Below are positions 47,299 to 55,958 of a stretch of DNA of 64,000 bases, one piece after another. The notes under the pieces are model-generated. The model ran no database searches, was not told where the DNA came from, and worked only from the letters and a program-made list of their open reading frames with translations. The position numbers and the translations under genes are program-made. This stretch comes from a virus: the IMG/VR virus record IMGVR_UViG_3300009068_000024, positions 1-64,000 of that record. One strand, given 5' to 3'. Each line of letters starts with the position of its first letter. Position 1 is the first letter of the stretch.

Positions 47299-47874
47299 AT
47301 GAGAAAGTTCGCAACATTACTAATAGCGGTGGTATTAACCATTGCCGGATGCTCAGCCTCTGCAGCTATAGCATCCAAATATCCAGTAGCGAAAACAACA
47401 GAAACACCGGTGGTTGTCGTAGAAACACAGCCGCTACCTGTCAGTCAGTTAAAGCTAATGCAAAAAACATCTAACTTTAAAGAGGTTAGAAATTATGCAC
47501 GAATGAATCTGATTGTTAGGTATCTGAAGACACGCGTCGGGAAGACATCATATGTTTTCTCTGGCTCGTCAACCAGAGGATGGGACTGTTCCGGAATGGT
47601 TCGCTGGACTTATAAACAGTTCGGTATAACTCTTCCTCACTCTGCTAATAAACAAGGTCATCTTGGTAGCCGAGTATCTAACCCTAACGTTGGAGATATC
47701 GTTGTGTTTGCATACAACGGTAGCACCAACTTCTATCATGCTGCCATCTATATTGGCAACAATAAAATAGTTAACGCTAACTACGCATACGGTACAACTA
47801 TCATTGAACCGTTATCTAACTACAAACACAGTCAGATCCGCTTTGTTCGTGTTATCAGGCAGCAGAAGAACTAA
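47299..47874 (+). CDS. NlpC/P60-family lipoprotein
   Basis: 191 residues. Lipobox LTIAGC (C18) after a short signal peptide, then a Pro/Thr linker, then an NlpC/P60 domain with C97 (RGWDCSGMVRW) and H147 (FYHAAIYIG). A peptidoglycan endopeptidase anchored to the outer face of the membrane. In a phage this may remodel the wall, block superinfection or be a host-derived gene. Terminator follows. Confidence 0.92.
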   Translation: MRKFATLLIAVVLTIAGCSASAAIASKYPVAKTTETPVVVVETQPLPVSQLKLMQKTSNFKEVRNYARMNLIVRYLKTRVGKTSYVFSGSSTRGWDCSGMVRWTYKQFGITLPHSANKQGHLGSRVSNPNVGDIVVFAYNGSTNFYHAAIYIGNNKIVNANYAYGTTIIEPLSNYKHSQIRFVRVIRQQKN

Positions 47875-47907
47875 GGTGGAACGGCTATAAGCTGCTTAGA
47901 TTCTAGG

Positions 47908-47947
47908 GAAGGCCTTCGGTGTAATGCCGGGGGCCTTCTCACATTTT
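47908..47947 (+). terminator. Intrinsic terminator
   Basis: GAAGGCC (47908-47914) pairs with GGCCTTC (47932-47938), inner CTTCGG/CCGGGG; followed by ACATTTTT. Confidence 0.75.
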
Positions 47948-47987
47948 TGAACACACTATAGAATTAGTACATACGAGAGGATGATCG

Positions 47988-48134
47988 ATGGATCCCATAT
48001 ATGCATTAGCCATTGCCGTAACTATTACCATAGCTGTGGTGGGTTCAATCGCTCTACTTGGGCTAGCAATTGTTAGTCTTACAATCAATAGAACGGTAGA
48101 CAATGCCGACTTTATATCTGACATCGAGGAGTGA
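47988..48134 (+). CDS. Tiny membrane protein
   Basis: 48 residues: MDPIYALAIAVTITIAVVGSIALLGLAIVSLTI is almost all membrane helix. GAGAGG ribosome site. Followed one base later by another small membrane protein gene. Confidence 0.65.
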   Translation: MDPIYALAIAVTITIAVVGSIALLGLAIVSLTINRTVDNADFISDIEE

Positions 48135-48135
48135 C

Positions 48136-48411
48136 ATGGAAATATTTATTAACCTAGGTCTACTGGCATTAGCCGTAGGCTTTGTATCTGCAGTGCTATA
48201 CAGCTTTGTATATCGCACTCGGAATAAGAAGATCAAAACTGTAAACATTACTATCGAGGTGCCAAAATGTGCTTGCGGTGGCAATTGTGCTTGCGGTAGT
48301 AAGAAGCCGAAAGGCAAGAAGGTTCAGCCTTTGCTTGGCGTAGTTGCACCTAAGCTAGAAGACTCATACGGTCCAATAGTTTCAACACCTAAGAAGAAGG
48401 CGGTCAAGTAA
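48136..48411 (+). CDS. Membrane-anchored protein with CxCGGNCxCG
   Basis: 91 residues: one membrane helix (GLLALAVGFVSAVLYSFVY), then PKCACGGNCACGSKKPKGKK, a compact metal-binding loop, and a basic tail. The ATG follows the previous stop by one base; the stop overlaps the next ATG (TAATG). Confidence 0.7.
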   Translation: MEIFINLGLLALAVGFVSAVLYSFVYRTRNKKIKTVNITIEVPKCACGGNCACGSKKPKGKKVQPLLGVVAPKLEDSYGPIVSTPKKKAVK

Positions 48412-48581
48412 TGCCGGGCTGGTTCATTAAACTTAGAGACATCGTTTGGCCTTCAGTTGCATCTGTAGTACTTGCGGTAGTCGCTATTGTGCTTGCGGTA
48501 GCAAGTGTCGGATCTCCAGTACTCCCAATTGTATTTGGACTAACTTCGATCTCGATGGCCCTACTCGCTCAGCGGGTATAA
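48411..48581 (+). CDS. Tiny membrane protein
   Basis: 56 residues: two hydrophobic segments (VASVVLAVVAIVLAVASVG and PIVFGLTSISMALLA). Coupled by TAATG to the previous gene. Might be a holin-type protein near the structural genes. Confidence 0.65.
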   Translation: MPGWFIKLRDIVWPSVASVVLAVVAIVLAVASVGSPVLPIVFGLTSISMALLAQRV

Positions 48582-48610
48582 TAAAGATCTAATCTTACAA
48601 AGGAGGCCTT

Positions 48611-49183
48611 ATGGCAGAGAAGAAAACAGATGCGGCTCAAGAAGCCGTCATTGAAGAAGTCGTAGCAGTGGTTGAAGAGCCAGCTGCTGTCGAAGAAGTA
48701 GTAGTTGAAGATGCGGTAGAGCCTACAGTCGAAGCTGTTGTCGAAGAACCTGTAGTTGAAACTATTACTGAATCCGTAGTTGAAGAAGCGGTAGTAGAAC
48801 CTACTGTAGATTCAGTTGAAGATCTCAAGTATGCTGTTCCAGTTGCAGTAACTAGAGAGGACATCGAGAACTATCTACCTACACCAGCTGGCCCAGCTGT
48901 AGTTGGAACTGGCGTAGTTGATGATGTAATCCTATCTTCATGCGTCTACAAGAATGATGCAAACCGTAGATCACTAACCGTGTATCACGTTCAGCGTAGG
49001 CTGATCGAGCTAGAGCTATTGCAAGATGGCTTAGTCAAAGCCGGTTACTATGGAGATCTAACTAAGCAAGCGGTAGCTGTGTTTCAATCTAATAATGGCA
49101 TTGTAGGCGATGGCCTTATGAATGCGGAGACCTTTACTGCATTGTTTGATGGCGATCCAAACGTAAACGTAGTGCTTGCTTAA
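48611..49183 (+). CDS. Acidic-repeat protein with peptidoglycan-binding domain
   Basis: 190 residues. Residues 10-75 are repeats of VEEP/VVEE type (low-complexity Glu/Val/Ala). The C-terminal LTVYHVQRRLIELELLQDGLVKAGYYGDLTKQAVAVFQ is a PG_binding_1 domain. May link virion or wall enzyme to peptidoglycan. AAGGAGGC ribosome site. Confidence 0.8.
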   Translation: MAEKKTDAAQEAVIEEVVAVVEEPAAVEEVVVEDAVEPTVEAVVEEPVVETITESVVEEAVVEPTVDSVEDLKYAVPVAVTREDIENYLPTPAGPAVVGTGVVDDVILSSCVYKNDANRRSLTVYHVQRRLIELELLQDGLVKAGYYGDLTKQAVAVFQSNNGIVGDGLMNAETFTALFDGDPNVNVVLA

Positions 49184-49251
49184 GCTGCACACCTTAGAGG
49201 CGGTCCTGCTAATGCGGGGCCGTTTCTACTATCATGGATGTAGGAGACTAA

Positions 49252-50649
49252 ATGGCTAAAAGTATCATGGAGCAGATCGCAATGCTTCCACCTGAAGAAC
49301 AGGCTAAAGTGCTATCCGGTATGGATGCAGACTCACTCATGTGGGACTGGTCAGTCTGGGGTAGGCCAGAGCAGCAAGCACCTGAAGGTGACTGGAACAT
49401 CTGGGCTTATATAGCCGGTCGTGGTGCTGGTAAGACTAGAACTGCTGCTGAGTGGGTTCGTGAAGAAGCTAAGTACACAACTACAGGGCAGAGACGCTTT
49501 GCTCTGGTTGCTCGTACTGCAGCTGACGTACGTGACGTTATCGTTGAAGGTGAGTCTGGCATTATGAATGTCACTCCACCTAGCGAGAGGCCATTGTATG
49601 AGCCATCTAAGCGAAGACTAACTTGGCCTAATGGCAATACGGCTACTTGTTTCACTGCTGATGAACCTGACTCACTTCGTGGTCCTCAGTTTACTCATTC
49701 CTGGGGTGACGAGATTGCAGCCTGGAGACAGACTCCTGATGCTGCAGGTATGACTGCCTTTGACAACCTTCGTGTTGGTACTCGTCTTGGATCTAATCCT
49801 AAGATCATGGTCACTACTACACCTAAGCGTGTACCTTTGCTTTATAAGCTTATCGAAGAAGCTAAGACCGGTCGTGTTGTGATTACTCGTGGTTCTACTC
49901 TTGACAATTCAGGTAACCTATCCGGTGCTTATCTTGATGCTATTACAGGAGTCTATGCGGGTACTCGTTTAGCTCAGCAGGAAATCTATGGAGAGATGCT
50001 TGACGATGTCGAAGGTGCACTTTGGACTTCTGAAGTTATTGATCTAGGTAGACAGTCCGGTATGCCTCTTGGAACTCCACTTAGAGTTATTGGAGTAGAC
50101 CCTAGCGTTGCTGAGAATCCTAGAGATGAATGCGGCATTGTTGTATGTGCCTCTACTTCTGAAAGAGATCTTTATAAGCGTCAGGCTTGGGTGCTTGAGG
50201 ACGCTAGCGTTCTTGGCTCTCCAACTGTTTGGGCTGAGAAAGTCGTTGAGATGGCTCGTAAGTGGGGCTGCCCTGTTGTTGCTGAGGTAAACCAAGGTGG
50301 AGCATTAGTGAAGAATGCTATTCACACTATCGACCCGAACATTGTAGTTCTTGAGGTTCATAGTAAATACGGTAAGGCTCTTCGAGCTGAGCCTGTTACT
50401 CTTGCCTACGAGCAAGGTCGTGTCCATCACGTTGGCTTCTTGGCAGACTTAGAGTCTCAAATGTATTCTTGGATTCCAGGCGAAGGCAAGTCGCCAGACA
50501 GAGTTGACGCATTGGTCCATGCTATGACTGCTCTACTTATCAAACCTCCTTCAGGCTTTACAGGTGGAAAGATTACTGCCCGTTCTATGGGAAGCCGAAA
50601 GATAGACACAGGCAGCAAGACTAGCCGATCAATCTTTAGGCTTAGATAA
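49252..50649 (+). CDS. terL: Terminase large subunit
   Basis: 465 residues. ATPase: Walker A AGRGAGKT (55-62), Walker B SWGDEIAAW (D153-E154), coupling motif MVTTTPKR. Nuclease: VIGVDPSV (D283) and DRVDALVHAMTAL near the end. Packages phage DNA into the prohead and cuts it. Lies upstream of the portal, but four minus-strand small genes are inserted between. Confidence 0.96.
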   Translation: MAKSIMEQIAMLPPEEQAKVLSGMDADSLMWDWSVWGRPEQQAPEGDWNIWAYIAGRGAGKTRTAAEWVREEAKYTTTGQRRFALVARTAADVRDVIVEGESGIMNVTPPSERPLYEPSKRRLTWPNGNTATCFTADEPDSLRGPQFTHSWGDEIAAWRQTPDAAGMTAFDNLRVGTRLGSNPKIMVTTTPKRVPLLYKLIEEAKTGRVVITRGSTLDNSGNLSGAYLDAITGVYAGTRLAQQEIYGEMLDDVEGALWTSEVIDLGRQSGMPLGTPLRVIGVDPSVAENPRDECGIVVCASTSERDLYKRQAWVLEDASVLGSPTVWAEKVVEMARKWGCPVVAEVNQGGALVKNAIHTIDPNIVVLEVHSKYGKALRAEPVTLAYEQGRVHHVGFLADLESQMYSWIPGEGKSPDRVDALVHAMTALLIKPPSGFTGGKITARSMGSRKIDTGSKTSRSIFRLR

Positions 50650-50655
50650 ACTAAA

Positions 50656-50681
50656 CCCCCTAGCCTAGTAAGGCTAAGGGG
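50656..50681 (+). terminator. Hairpin terminator after terL
   Basis: CCCCCTAGCCT (50656-50666) pairs with AGGCTAAGGGG (50671-50681). No strong T tract. Confidence 0.7.
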
Positions 50682-50733
50682 CTTAGTGTCTAAGGATAAA
50701 TGAAAGTAAAACCTTAGACTTTTGGGGGAGAGA

Positions 50734-50765
50734 TTAGTCCCCCTGCCTATTAGCAAGGGGACTAA
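50734..50765 (-). terminator. Hairpin terminator for the minus-strand gene
   Basis: TTAGTCCCC (50734-50742) pairs with GGGGACTAA (50757-50765), just 3' of the gene at 50774. Confidence 0.7.
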
Positions 50766-50773
50766 CCCAACGC

Positions 50774-50995
50774 TTACTTATCTAGTATTGGAGCTAAGGC
50801 AAACACTAGGCTAAACATTCCACCGAATAGCAAGCCGTTGCTAATTATTTCATTCATAGTTGATGACTGCCCTGCTCCATAGGCTACTAGTAACCCATAG
50901 CCTAAGACATAGGCAATTGCTATAACAGGGGTGATAACTATCCCTGCTAGTAATCTTCTAACTACTACAACTGAGGTTCTAACTTCTCTGCTCAT
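50774..50995 (-). CDS. Small membrane protein
   Basis: 73 residues: VVRRLLAGIVITPVIAIAYVLGYGLLVAYG and GLLFGGMFSLVFALAPIL are membrane segments. One-gene unit driven by cassette A9. Unknown function. Confidence 0.7.
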   Translation of the reverse strand: MSREVRTSVVVVRRLLAGIVITPVIAIAYVLGYGLLVAYGAGQSSTMNEIISNGLLFGGMFSLVFALAPILDK

Positions 50996-51019
50996 TTTTT
51001 AGTCCTTATCATTTATTTA

Positions 51020-51080
51020 GTTAGGCACTTTACCTAACTAAGTCCAGACTAATCTAATGCGGTGAGCCTGTCAAGCGTGT
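51020..51080 (-). promoter_or_regulatory. Promoter-hairpin cassette A9 (minus)
   Basis: Minus strand: ACACGC joined to TTGACA (51074-51069), 17 nt, TAGTCT (51051-51046), seven bases, GTTAGG/CCTAAC (51038-51020). Confidence 0.85.
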
Positions 51081-51196
51081 TTCATAACATTTAGATAACA
51101 ACCTAGAATTTGGATCTCGCAACTAAGGCAGGGCAGGGCAGGGCAGGGTAAAGAATAACCCCCCTATTGCTAGGGGGGCTATCTATTTATTTAGAC

Positions 51197-51415
51197 TTAT
51201 CTAAGTCCTAAGCGTTCCTCTGCCTGAGCCTCTAAATAGGAAACTTCCTCAGCATCATTAGTCCCCTGAGCATTACCAAATAGTTCCCAAGTAAAGAGTT
51301 CATTGGTTAGTTCCTGAGTTGCCTTGATAATTTCCTGAGCCTTCTCCCAACTATGAACTTCATAGACAGGGGCAACGCCATCAGCAGTAGTAATTGTTAG
51401 TGAATAGATTTTCAT
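51197..51415 (-). CDS. Small hypothetical protein
   Basis: 72 residues: IYSLTITTADGVAPVYEVHSWEKAQEIIKATQEL then LFTWELFGNAQGTNDAEEVSYLEAQAEERL. Alpha/beta, acidic. Cassette A10 upstream. Unknown. Confidence 0.7.
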   Translation of the reverse strand: MKIYSLTITTADGVAPVYEVHSWEKAQEIIKATQELTNELFTWELFGNAQGTNDAEEVSYLEAQAEERLGLR

Positions 51416-51440
51416 TTTTATTCCTTTTCATTTTTGGATA

Positions 51441-51496
51441 GTTAGGCAACTTACCTAACTACTTACTAACTTAGTCCCTATAAGGCAATAAGTCAA
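51441..51496 (-). promoter_or_regulatory. Promoter-hairpin cassette A10 (minus)
   Basis: Minus strand: TTGACT (51496-51491), 17 nt, TAAGTT (51473-51468), eight bases, GTTAGG/CCTAAC (51459-51441). Confidence 0.83.
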
Positions 51497-51570
51497 GTTT
51501 ATTTGATAACAATTTGATAACAGAAGCTAGCCGCCAATACCGAACCTAATGCCGAACTAACTAGGCAGGG

Positions 51571-51615
51571 CTAGGCAGAACAGGGCTAGGCAGAACAGGG
51601 CTAGGCAGAACAGGG
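51571..51615. repeat. 15-bp tandem repeat, three copies
   Basis: CTAGGCAGAACAGGG repeated exactly three times, in the spacer upstream of cassette A10. Confidence 0.9.
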
Positions 51616-51677
51616 CTAGGCTCACAGGGTAAAGAATAAACCCTGCCTATTACTAGGCAGGGCTTAGACTTAGTTCC

Positions 51678-51866
51678 CTAGCGTGTCTTAGGGAATTCCT
51701 GAGTTTCCCTAGCCTGAGCCTCACACTGCTCACAGGCTAACTGCTTAGGCTCAGGGTCTAAATAATCTTCCCATAAGATAGCCTTAGCAAGGTTGGCACA
51801 GCCAAGAGTGTCGCAAGTCTTGACTTGGTTGTTGAATGAGTAGATATTTATTTGACTGATAAACAT
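51678..51866 (-). CDS. Small zinc-ribbon protein
   Basis: 62 residues from the ATG after AAAGGCTCC: MFISQINIYSFNNQVKTCDTLGCANLAKAI...QLACEQCEAQA. CxxxxC and CxxC pairs. Similar ribosome site and spacing to the gene at 52378. Confidence 0.68.
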   Translation of the reverse strand: MFISQINIYSFNNQVKTCDTLGCANLAKAILWEDYLDPEPKQLACEQCEAQARETQEFPKTR

Positions 51867-51890
51867 TTGGAGCCTTTCATTTTTTTGGAC

Positions 51891-51945
51891 ATTAGGCAAT
51901 TACCTAACTACTATCAACATTAGGGCTATGCGGTTAGTAAGTCAA
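51891..51945 (-). promoter_or_regulatory. Promoter-hairpin cassette A11 (minus)
   Basis: Minus strand: TTGACT (51945-51940), 17 nt, TAATGT (51922-51917), eight bases, GTTAGG/CCTAAT (51908-51891). Confidence 0.83.
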
Positions 51946-52014
51946 GTTTATTTGATAACAATTTAGTAAAGCTATTCGATCCAAACTGCCGAACCTAATG
52001 CCGAATTAGACAGG

Positions 52015-52318
<304 letters not shown>

Positions 52319-52377
52319 TAAAACTAAACCCTGCCTATTGCTAGACAGGGTTTAGGCTTGTTGGTTAGGCTTGTTGC

Positions 52378-52641
52378 CTAATCACAGGCACAAGGCACAG
52401 CGCCAGAACAGCAATCGAAACAGGCAGGGACACCCTGTTCCAAGTGCCTGTCGCAAAAAGCTTCGACAGACACCTTAGAACGCTCACAGGCAGACATTCC
52501 ACACTTAAACTGAGAGTTGGCAGGGGTTAGGTTGCCTGAGTAGTGAGTGAAACACAAGCCTGAGATAAACCTGTTGTCTAGGCAGTTAGCAACTGAGCAA
52601 GTGATAGGTGAAACTGAGTTCTTAGACTTAGTAGAGAACAT
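52378..52641 (-). CDS. Cysteine-rich hypothetical protein
   Basis: 87 residues from the ATG after AAAGGCTCC. SVANCLDNRFISGLCFTHYSG, then CGMSACERSKVSVEAFCDRHLE and CFDCCSGAVPCACD. Repeated C...C..H knuckles suggest two zinc sites of a phage CxxC/CxxH finger type. Cassette A12 upstream. Confidence 0.7.
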   Translation of the reverse strand: MFSTKSKNSVSPITCSVANCLDNRFISGLCFTHYSGNLTPANSQFKCGMSACERSKVSVEAFCDRHLEQGVPACFDCCSGAVPCACD

Positions 52642-52666
52642 TTTGGAGCCTTTCATTTTTTTGGAC

Positions 52667-52720
52667 ATTAGGCAATTACCTAACTAATACAACAATACCA
52701 ATTTTTAGGCAGATAGCAAA
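52667..52720 (-). promoter_or_regulatory. Promoter-hairpin cassette A12 (minus)
   Basis: Minus strand: TTTGCT (52720-52715), 17 nt, TATTGT (52697-52692), seven bases, GTTAGG/CCTAAT (52684-52667). Confidence 0.78.
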
Positions 52721-52762
52721 TTGAAACACCAATTTTTTATTACAAATTGATAACAACTATTC

Positions 52763-52810
52763 TCGAACACTTGTTCGAAATTCGATACAAACTTTCGAAC
52801 ACTTGTTCGA
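52763..52810. promoter_or_regulatory. Two LexA (SOS) boxes
   Basis: TCGAACACTTGTTCGA at 52763-52778 and again at 52795-52810, both perfect matches to the actinobacterial LexA consensus TCGAAC-N4-GTTCGA. Centres are 32 bp apart, three helical turns. Likely place the downstream operon, or the divergent gene, under SOS control. Confidence 0.85.
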
Positions 52811-52879
52811 AGCTGGAAACAAATTTGGACAAGCCGAAATATACCCATTGGCGGATCGCAGGCCAAAGTCAAAAAAAGT

Positions 52880-52940
52880 TAAGGTATCATTTTTAAATAA
52901 AGTACGTAAACTTAGGACGAAAAGATGATACACTAGATCC
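52880..52940 (+). promoter_or_regulatory. Promoter region, leaderless start
   Basis: Shared 17-mer TAAGGTATCATTTTTAA at 52880-52896. TACACT lies six bases before ATG 52941; no clear -35 box for it. Confidence 0.55.
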
Positions 52941-53447
52941 ATGACTAGACGTTTAGCAAGAGATCTTCCTCTCCCCCAATCCGAAGTCGACCTCCTCAAC
53001 AAACTGGACCGACGTCGACTACTTTCCAGAGTCCACCAGCTCTATCACGCCGGCTGGACTCTTTCGGCTATTGGGAATGCCTTCACGCCCCCAAAGGGTC
53101 GCTCGACCATCAAGGCTTGGGTTGATCAGAACGACACGTTCAACCAGATCGACGTCCCCATTCCAAATCCTACTCACAAGACCCCTAAAAACGGTTACCA
53201 ACGTCTGACTCCCGTTTCTCCCGGAGTTCCTCCGATCACCGCTGAGCAGCTACGCCAACTAGCCCCCGTTGCCCAACAGTATCGAGCCCGTACTCCAAGC
53301 GGATCTAAACCTGCTATTGCAAACGCCCTTATGAACCAGATCATCCGCGATCTACGTTCCATCGACGTCTCTATTGCCGACATTGCTCGTGCAGCTGGAG
53401 TTACTCACCGTGCAATCGCAAAACGAGTTTCTAAGCTAGGATTGTGA
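52941..53447 (+). CDS. HTH DNA-binding protein under SOS boxes
   Basis: 168 residues. Two HTH-like units: RVHQLYHAGWTLSAIGNAFTPPKGRSTIKAWV and SIADIARAAGVTHRAIAKRV, with a proline-rich linker. Possible small terminase or regulator, as it precedes the portal operon. LexA boxes lie about 130-180 bp upstream. Higher GC than its neighbours. Confidence 0.72.
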   Translation: MTRRLARDLPLPQSEVDLLNKLDRRRLLSRVHQLYHAGWTLSAIGNAFTPPKGRSTIKAWVDQNDTFNQIDVPIPNPTHKTPKNGYQRLTPVSPGVPPITAEQLRQLAPVAQQYRARTPSGSKPAIANALMNQIIRDLRSIDVSIADIARAAGVTHRAIAKRVSKLGL

Positions 53448-53448
53448 C

Positions 53449-53817
53449 ATGCAAATACTTCACGACGTTTTCCCAGCTCACGTTGCTTTAGTTCCGGCAA
53501 ACGCTATCACCGACGTCCACACCTTAGTTTCCTATCCGAACTCTCTCGGAAGCTACTACATTCAGACTGCCCGAGTCATTGTTACCGACACTAGCATCAC
53601 CATTGCAGCAGATGCCCCTGAAGGCCCGCAAATAGTTTTCAACGAACGTTATACGTTCTTTGAAAAGGCAGTAACTCCAGAAACAGACTCATACGTTATC
53701 ACCGAATCTGGAAAAATGCTTGCCTACAAGAAAGACACCAACTGCGGTTGTGGATCACGTCTACGTTCTTGGAATCCATATAAAACCCTAACATCGAATC
53801 GAGACCCAATTGCTTAA
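53449..53817 (+). CDS. Hypothetical protein of the portal operon
   Basis: 122 residues: beta-rich (HVALVPANAITDVHTLVSY, YIQTARVIVTDTSITIAADAPEGP) with a CGCGSRLRSWNPY motif near the end. I recall similar proteins upstream of actinophage portals. One base after the previous stop. Confidence 0.7.
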   Translation: MQILHDVFPAHVALVPANAITDVHTLVSYPNSLGSYYIQTARVIVTDTSITIAADAPEGPQIVFNERYTFFEKAVTPETDSYVITESGKMLAYKKDTNCGCGSRLRSWNPYKTLTSNRDPIA

Positions 53818-54097
53818 TGATCCATACTTGACGTTTATCATCCTTGCTCTAGCCAGTTTTAGATTGACGCGACTAGTCACCACCGACGTAATTTTTGACG
53901 CCCCTAGACAATGGATTTGGAAAAAATTTCCGCCTTCCACAACGCTAGGCTACCTCTTTACCTGCGACTGGTGTACAAGCATTTGGGTTGCATCAGCTAT
54001 CACAATTTCGTATACAATAGTACCAACGATAACTTTGATCGGGGCATTACCTTTTGCTCTATCTGCAGTTGTCGGAATATTGGCCGCACGTGTTTAA
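53810..54097 (+). CDS. DUF1360-like membrane protein
   Basis: 95 residues, TTG start overlapping the previous gene. FRLTRLVTTDVIFDAPRQWIW and LGYLFTCDWCTSIWVASAITI match DUF1360 (RLTRL..D, CxWCxSxW). About three membrane helices. Common beside actinophage portal genes; function unknown. Confidence 0.82.
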   Translation: MLNDPYLTFIILALASFRLTRLVTTDVIFDAPRQWIWKKFPPSTTLGYLFTCDWCTSIWVASAITISYTIVPTITLIGALPFALSAVVGILAARV

Positions 54098-54135
54098 CCA
54101 TAACAACGTTCCGCTACTAATGACAGGAGAAAATT

Positions 54136-55941
54136 TTGGGCATCTTTAGCCGTAACCAGGATGATAAAAATCCTCAAAAGCCACGCCAAGGCATTCGAGC
54201 AACCTCTGCCAATCAGCGTACTACCACCAACCCAACCGGTCTCCCGTCTAACTCAGTTTTTCTAAACCCAAACTACACTCCTGTTGAGCCAACCGCTTAT
54301 TCAGCCTTACGTCCACTTACTGCAGCTGCAGTTCAAGTACCGCTTAATGACCGTGGTGAAGCAGAACGCTTCCGTAGCCGTAGAACTTCAACATCTTCTA
54401 GCTGGCAATCAGACGCCTGGGAGTATTACGATGCAATTGGCGAGATCAAGTACGCTTTTAACCTAGTTTCTAGCGTTGTTTCTCGTATTCGCCTTTACGC
54501 AGCCGTTATTCAAGACCCTGCAGAAGCTCCAACTCCTGTACGTCTAGCAGATAACATCTCCCCCGACCTAGCTTCTGCTGCAGAACGTGCCCTAGCTCGC
54601 CTAGACTCTGCCTACGGAGGTCAGGCAGGTCTTCTTCGCGACGCTGCTTTGAACCTTGCAGTTGCTGGAGAATGCTATTTAGTCCAATCTCCTGCTCGTG
54701 TTGGCTCAAACGTTCCAGAATCTTGGGATATTCGCTCTGTAGACGAACTTAGCGTTGACGGAAAAGGCAATTATTTGATTGCTGGACGTCGAGACTACAA
54801 TCAGGGTAACTCGGCGATGTCTTCTACTAACAAAAACATCATCAAACTTGCTCCAAACGCATTTGTTGGACGTATTTGGCGAGCTCACCCACGTTTTTCT
54901 GATGAAGCTGACTCCAGTTTGAAGGGTATGCTCGATCTTTGCGCTGAATTGTTGCTTCTAAACCGCACATTCCGTGCAACTGCAAGAAGCCGACTAAACG
55001 CAGGTGCTCTATACCTACCAGATGGCCTTTCTGTAGCCTCTACACCGGACCCAAACTACCCTTACGAGGATGCTGACGGCCTTTATTCTGACCCAACTCC
55101 TGAAGAATTGCAAGATGAGTTCGAAGATCAGCTAATTGACGCGATGACAACCCCGATTCGTGACGAAGATTCAGCTTCAGCAGTTGTTCCACTGATTATT
55201 CGTGGTCCAGCAGACCTTGGAGACAAGATTAAGCAGTTCAAGTTCGAGCGTAGCTTCGATCCAGCCCTTGCAGAGCGTTCAGATCGTGTTTTAGAGCGTA
55301 TTTTGCAAGGAATCGACGTCCCTAAGGACATTGTTACCGGTCTAGCCAACGTAAAGTATTCAAATGCGATGCAAATCGATGAATCTCTCTACAAAGCACA
55401 CATTGAACCTCTAATGTTGCTCATTGCAGACGCTTTTACCGTTGTTTACCTACGTCCTTACCTCTTAGCTAACGGTTACAACCCTGCAGACGTTGACAGA
55501 CTCGTAATTTGGTACGATCCAAGTGCTGTAGCGACTCGTAATGACCGCGCAATGGATGCTGACTCTGGTTTTGACAAGATGGCAGTGTCTTACGACACTT
55601 GGAGACGTGCTCATGGCTTTACTGACCAGGATGCACCGGGCCCAACAGAGCTTGGATTGCGTCTTTTGGTCGAAAAGGGTGTAATTACCCCAGAATTGAC
55701 GGAAGCTTTGCTTTCGGCAGTAGCTCCGGAGATGATGGCAAAGGCTAGAGAGGCTCAACAAGCCTCTAGCGTTGCTCCAATGCCTCAGGATGTGTCACAG
55801 ATGCTCCAGGGCGTCCAGCCAGGCGCAGAAGCTCCTACAGGGGCACCTGAAGCAGCTCCTGCCGCCCCTGAAGCGGCTGCACCAGCTGAAGAGGTTACTC
55901 CAATTCAGTTAGCGGAACCAACAACAACCCCTCAACAATAA
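54136..55941 (+). CDS. Portal protein
   Basis: 601 residues, TTG start after AGGAGA. YDAIGEIKYAFNLVSSVVSRIRLYAAVI, WRAHPRFSDEADSSLKGMLDLCAELLLLNR and GIDVPKDIVTGLANVKYSNAMQIDESLYKAHIEPLM fit the phage portal family. Forms the dodecameric vertex for DNA entry. The C-terminal 60 residues are alanine/proline/glutamate-rich and probably disordered. Confidence 0.92.
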   Translation: MGIFSRNQDDKNPQKPRQGIRATSANQRTTTNPTGLPSNSVFLNPNYTPVEPTAYSALRPLTAAAVQVPLNDRGEAERFRSRRTSTSSSWQSDAWEYYDAIGEIKYAFNLVSSVVSRIRLYAAVIQDPAEAPTPVRLADNISPDLASAAERALARLDSAYGGQAGLLRDAALNLAVAGECYLVQSPARVGSNVPESWDIRSVDELSVDGKGNYLIAGRRDYNQGNSAMSSTNKNIIKLAPNAFVGRIWRAHPRFSDEADSSLKGMLDLCAELLLLNRTFRATARSRLNAGALYLPDGLSVASTPDPNYPYEDADGLYSDPTPEELQDEFEDQLIDAMTTPIRDEDSASAVVPLIIRGPADLGDKIKQFKFERSFDPALAERSDRVLERILQGIDVPKDIVTGLANVKYSNAMQIDESLYKAHIEPLMLLIADAFTVVYLRPYLLANGYNPADVDRLVIWYDPSAVATRNDRAMDADSGFDKMAVSYDTWRRAHGFTDQDAPGPTELGLRLLVEKGVITPELTEALLSAVAPEMMAKAREAQQASSVAPMPQDVSQMLQGVQPGAEAPTGAPEAAPAAPEAAAPAEEVTPIQLAEPTTTPQQ

Positions 55942-55958
55942 ACTAAGGAAATATTCAA

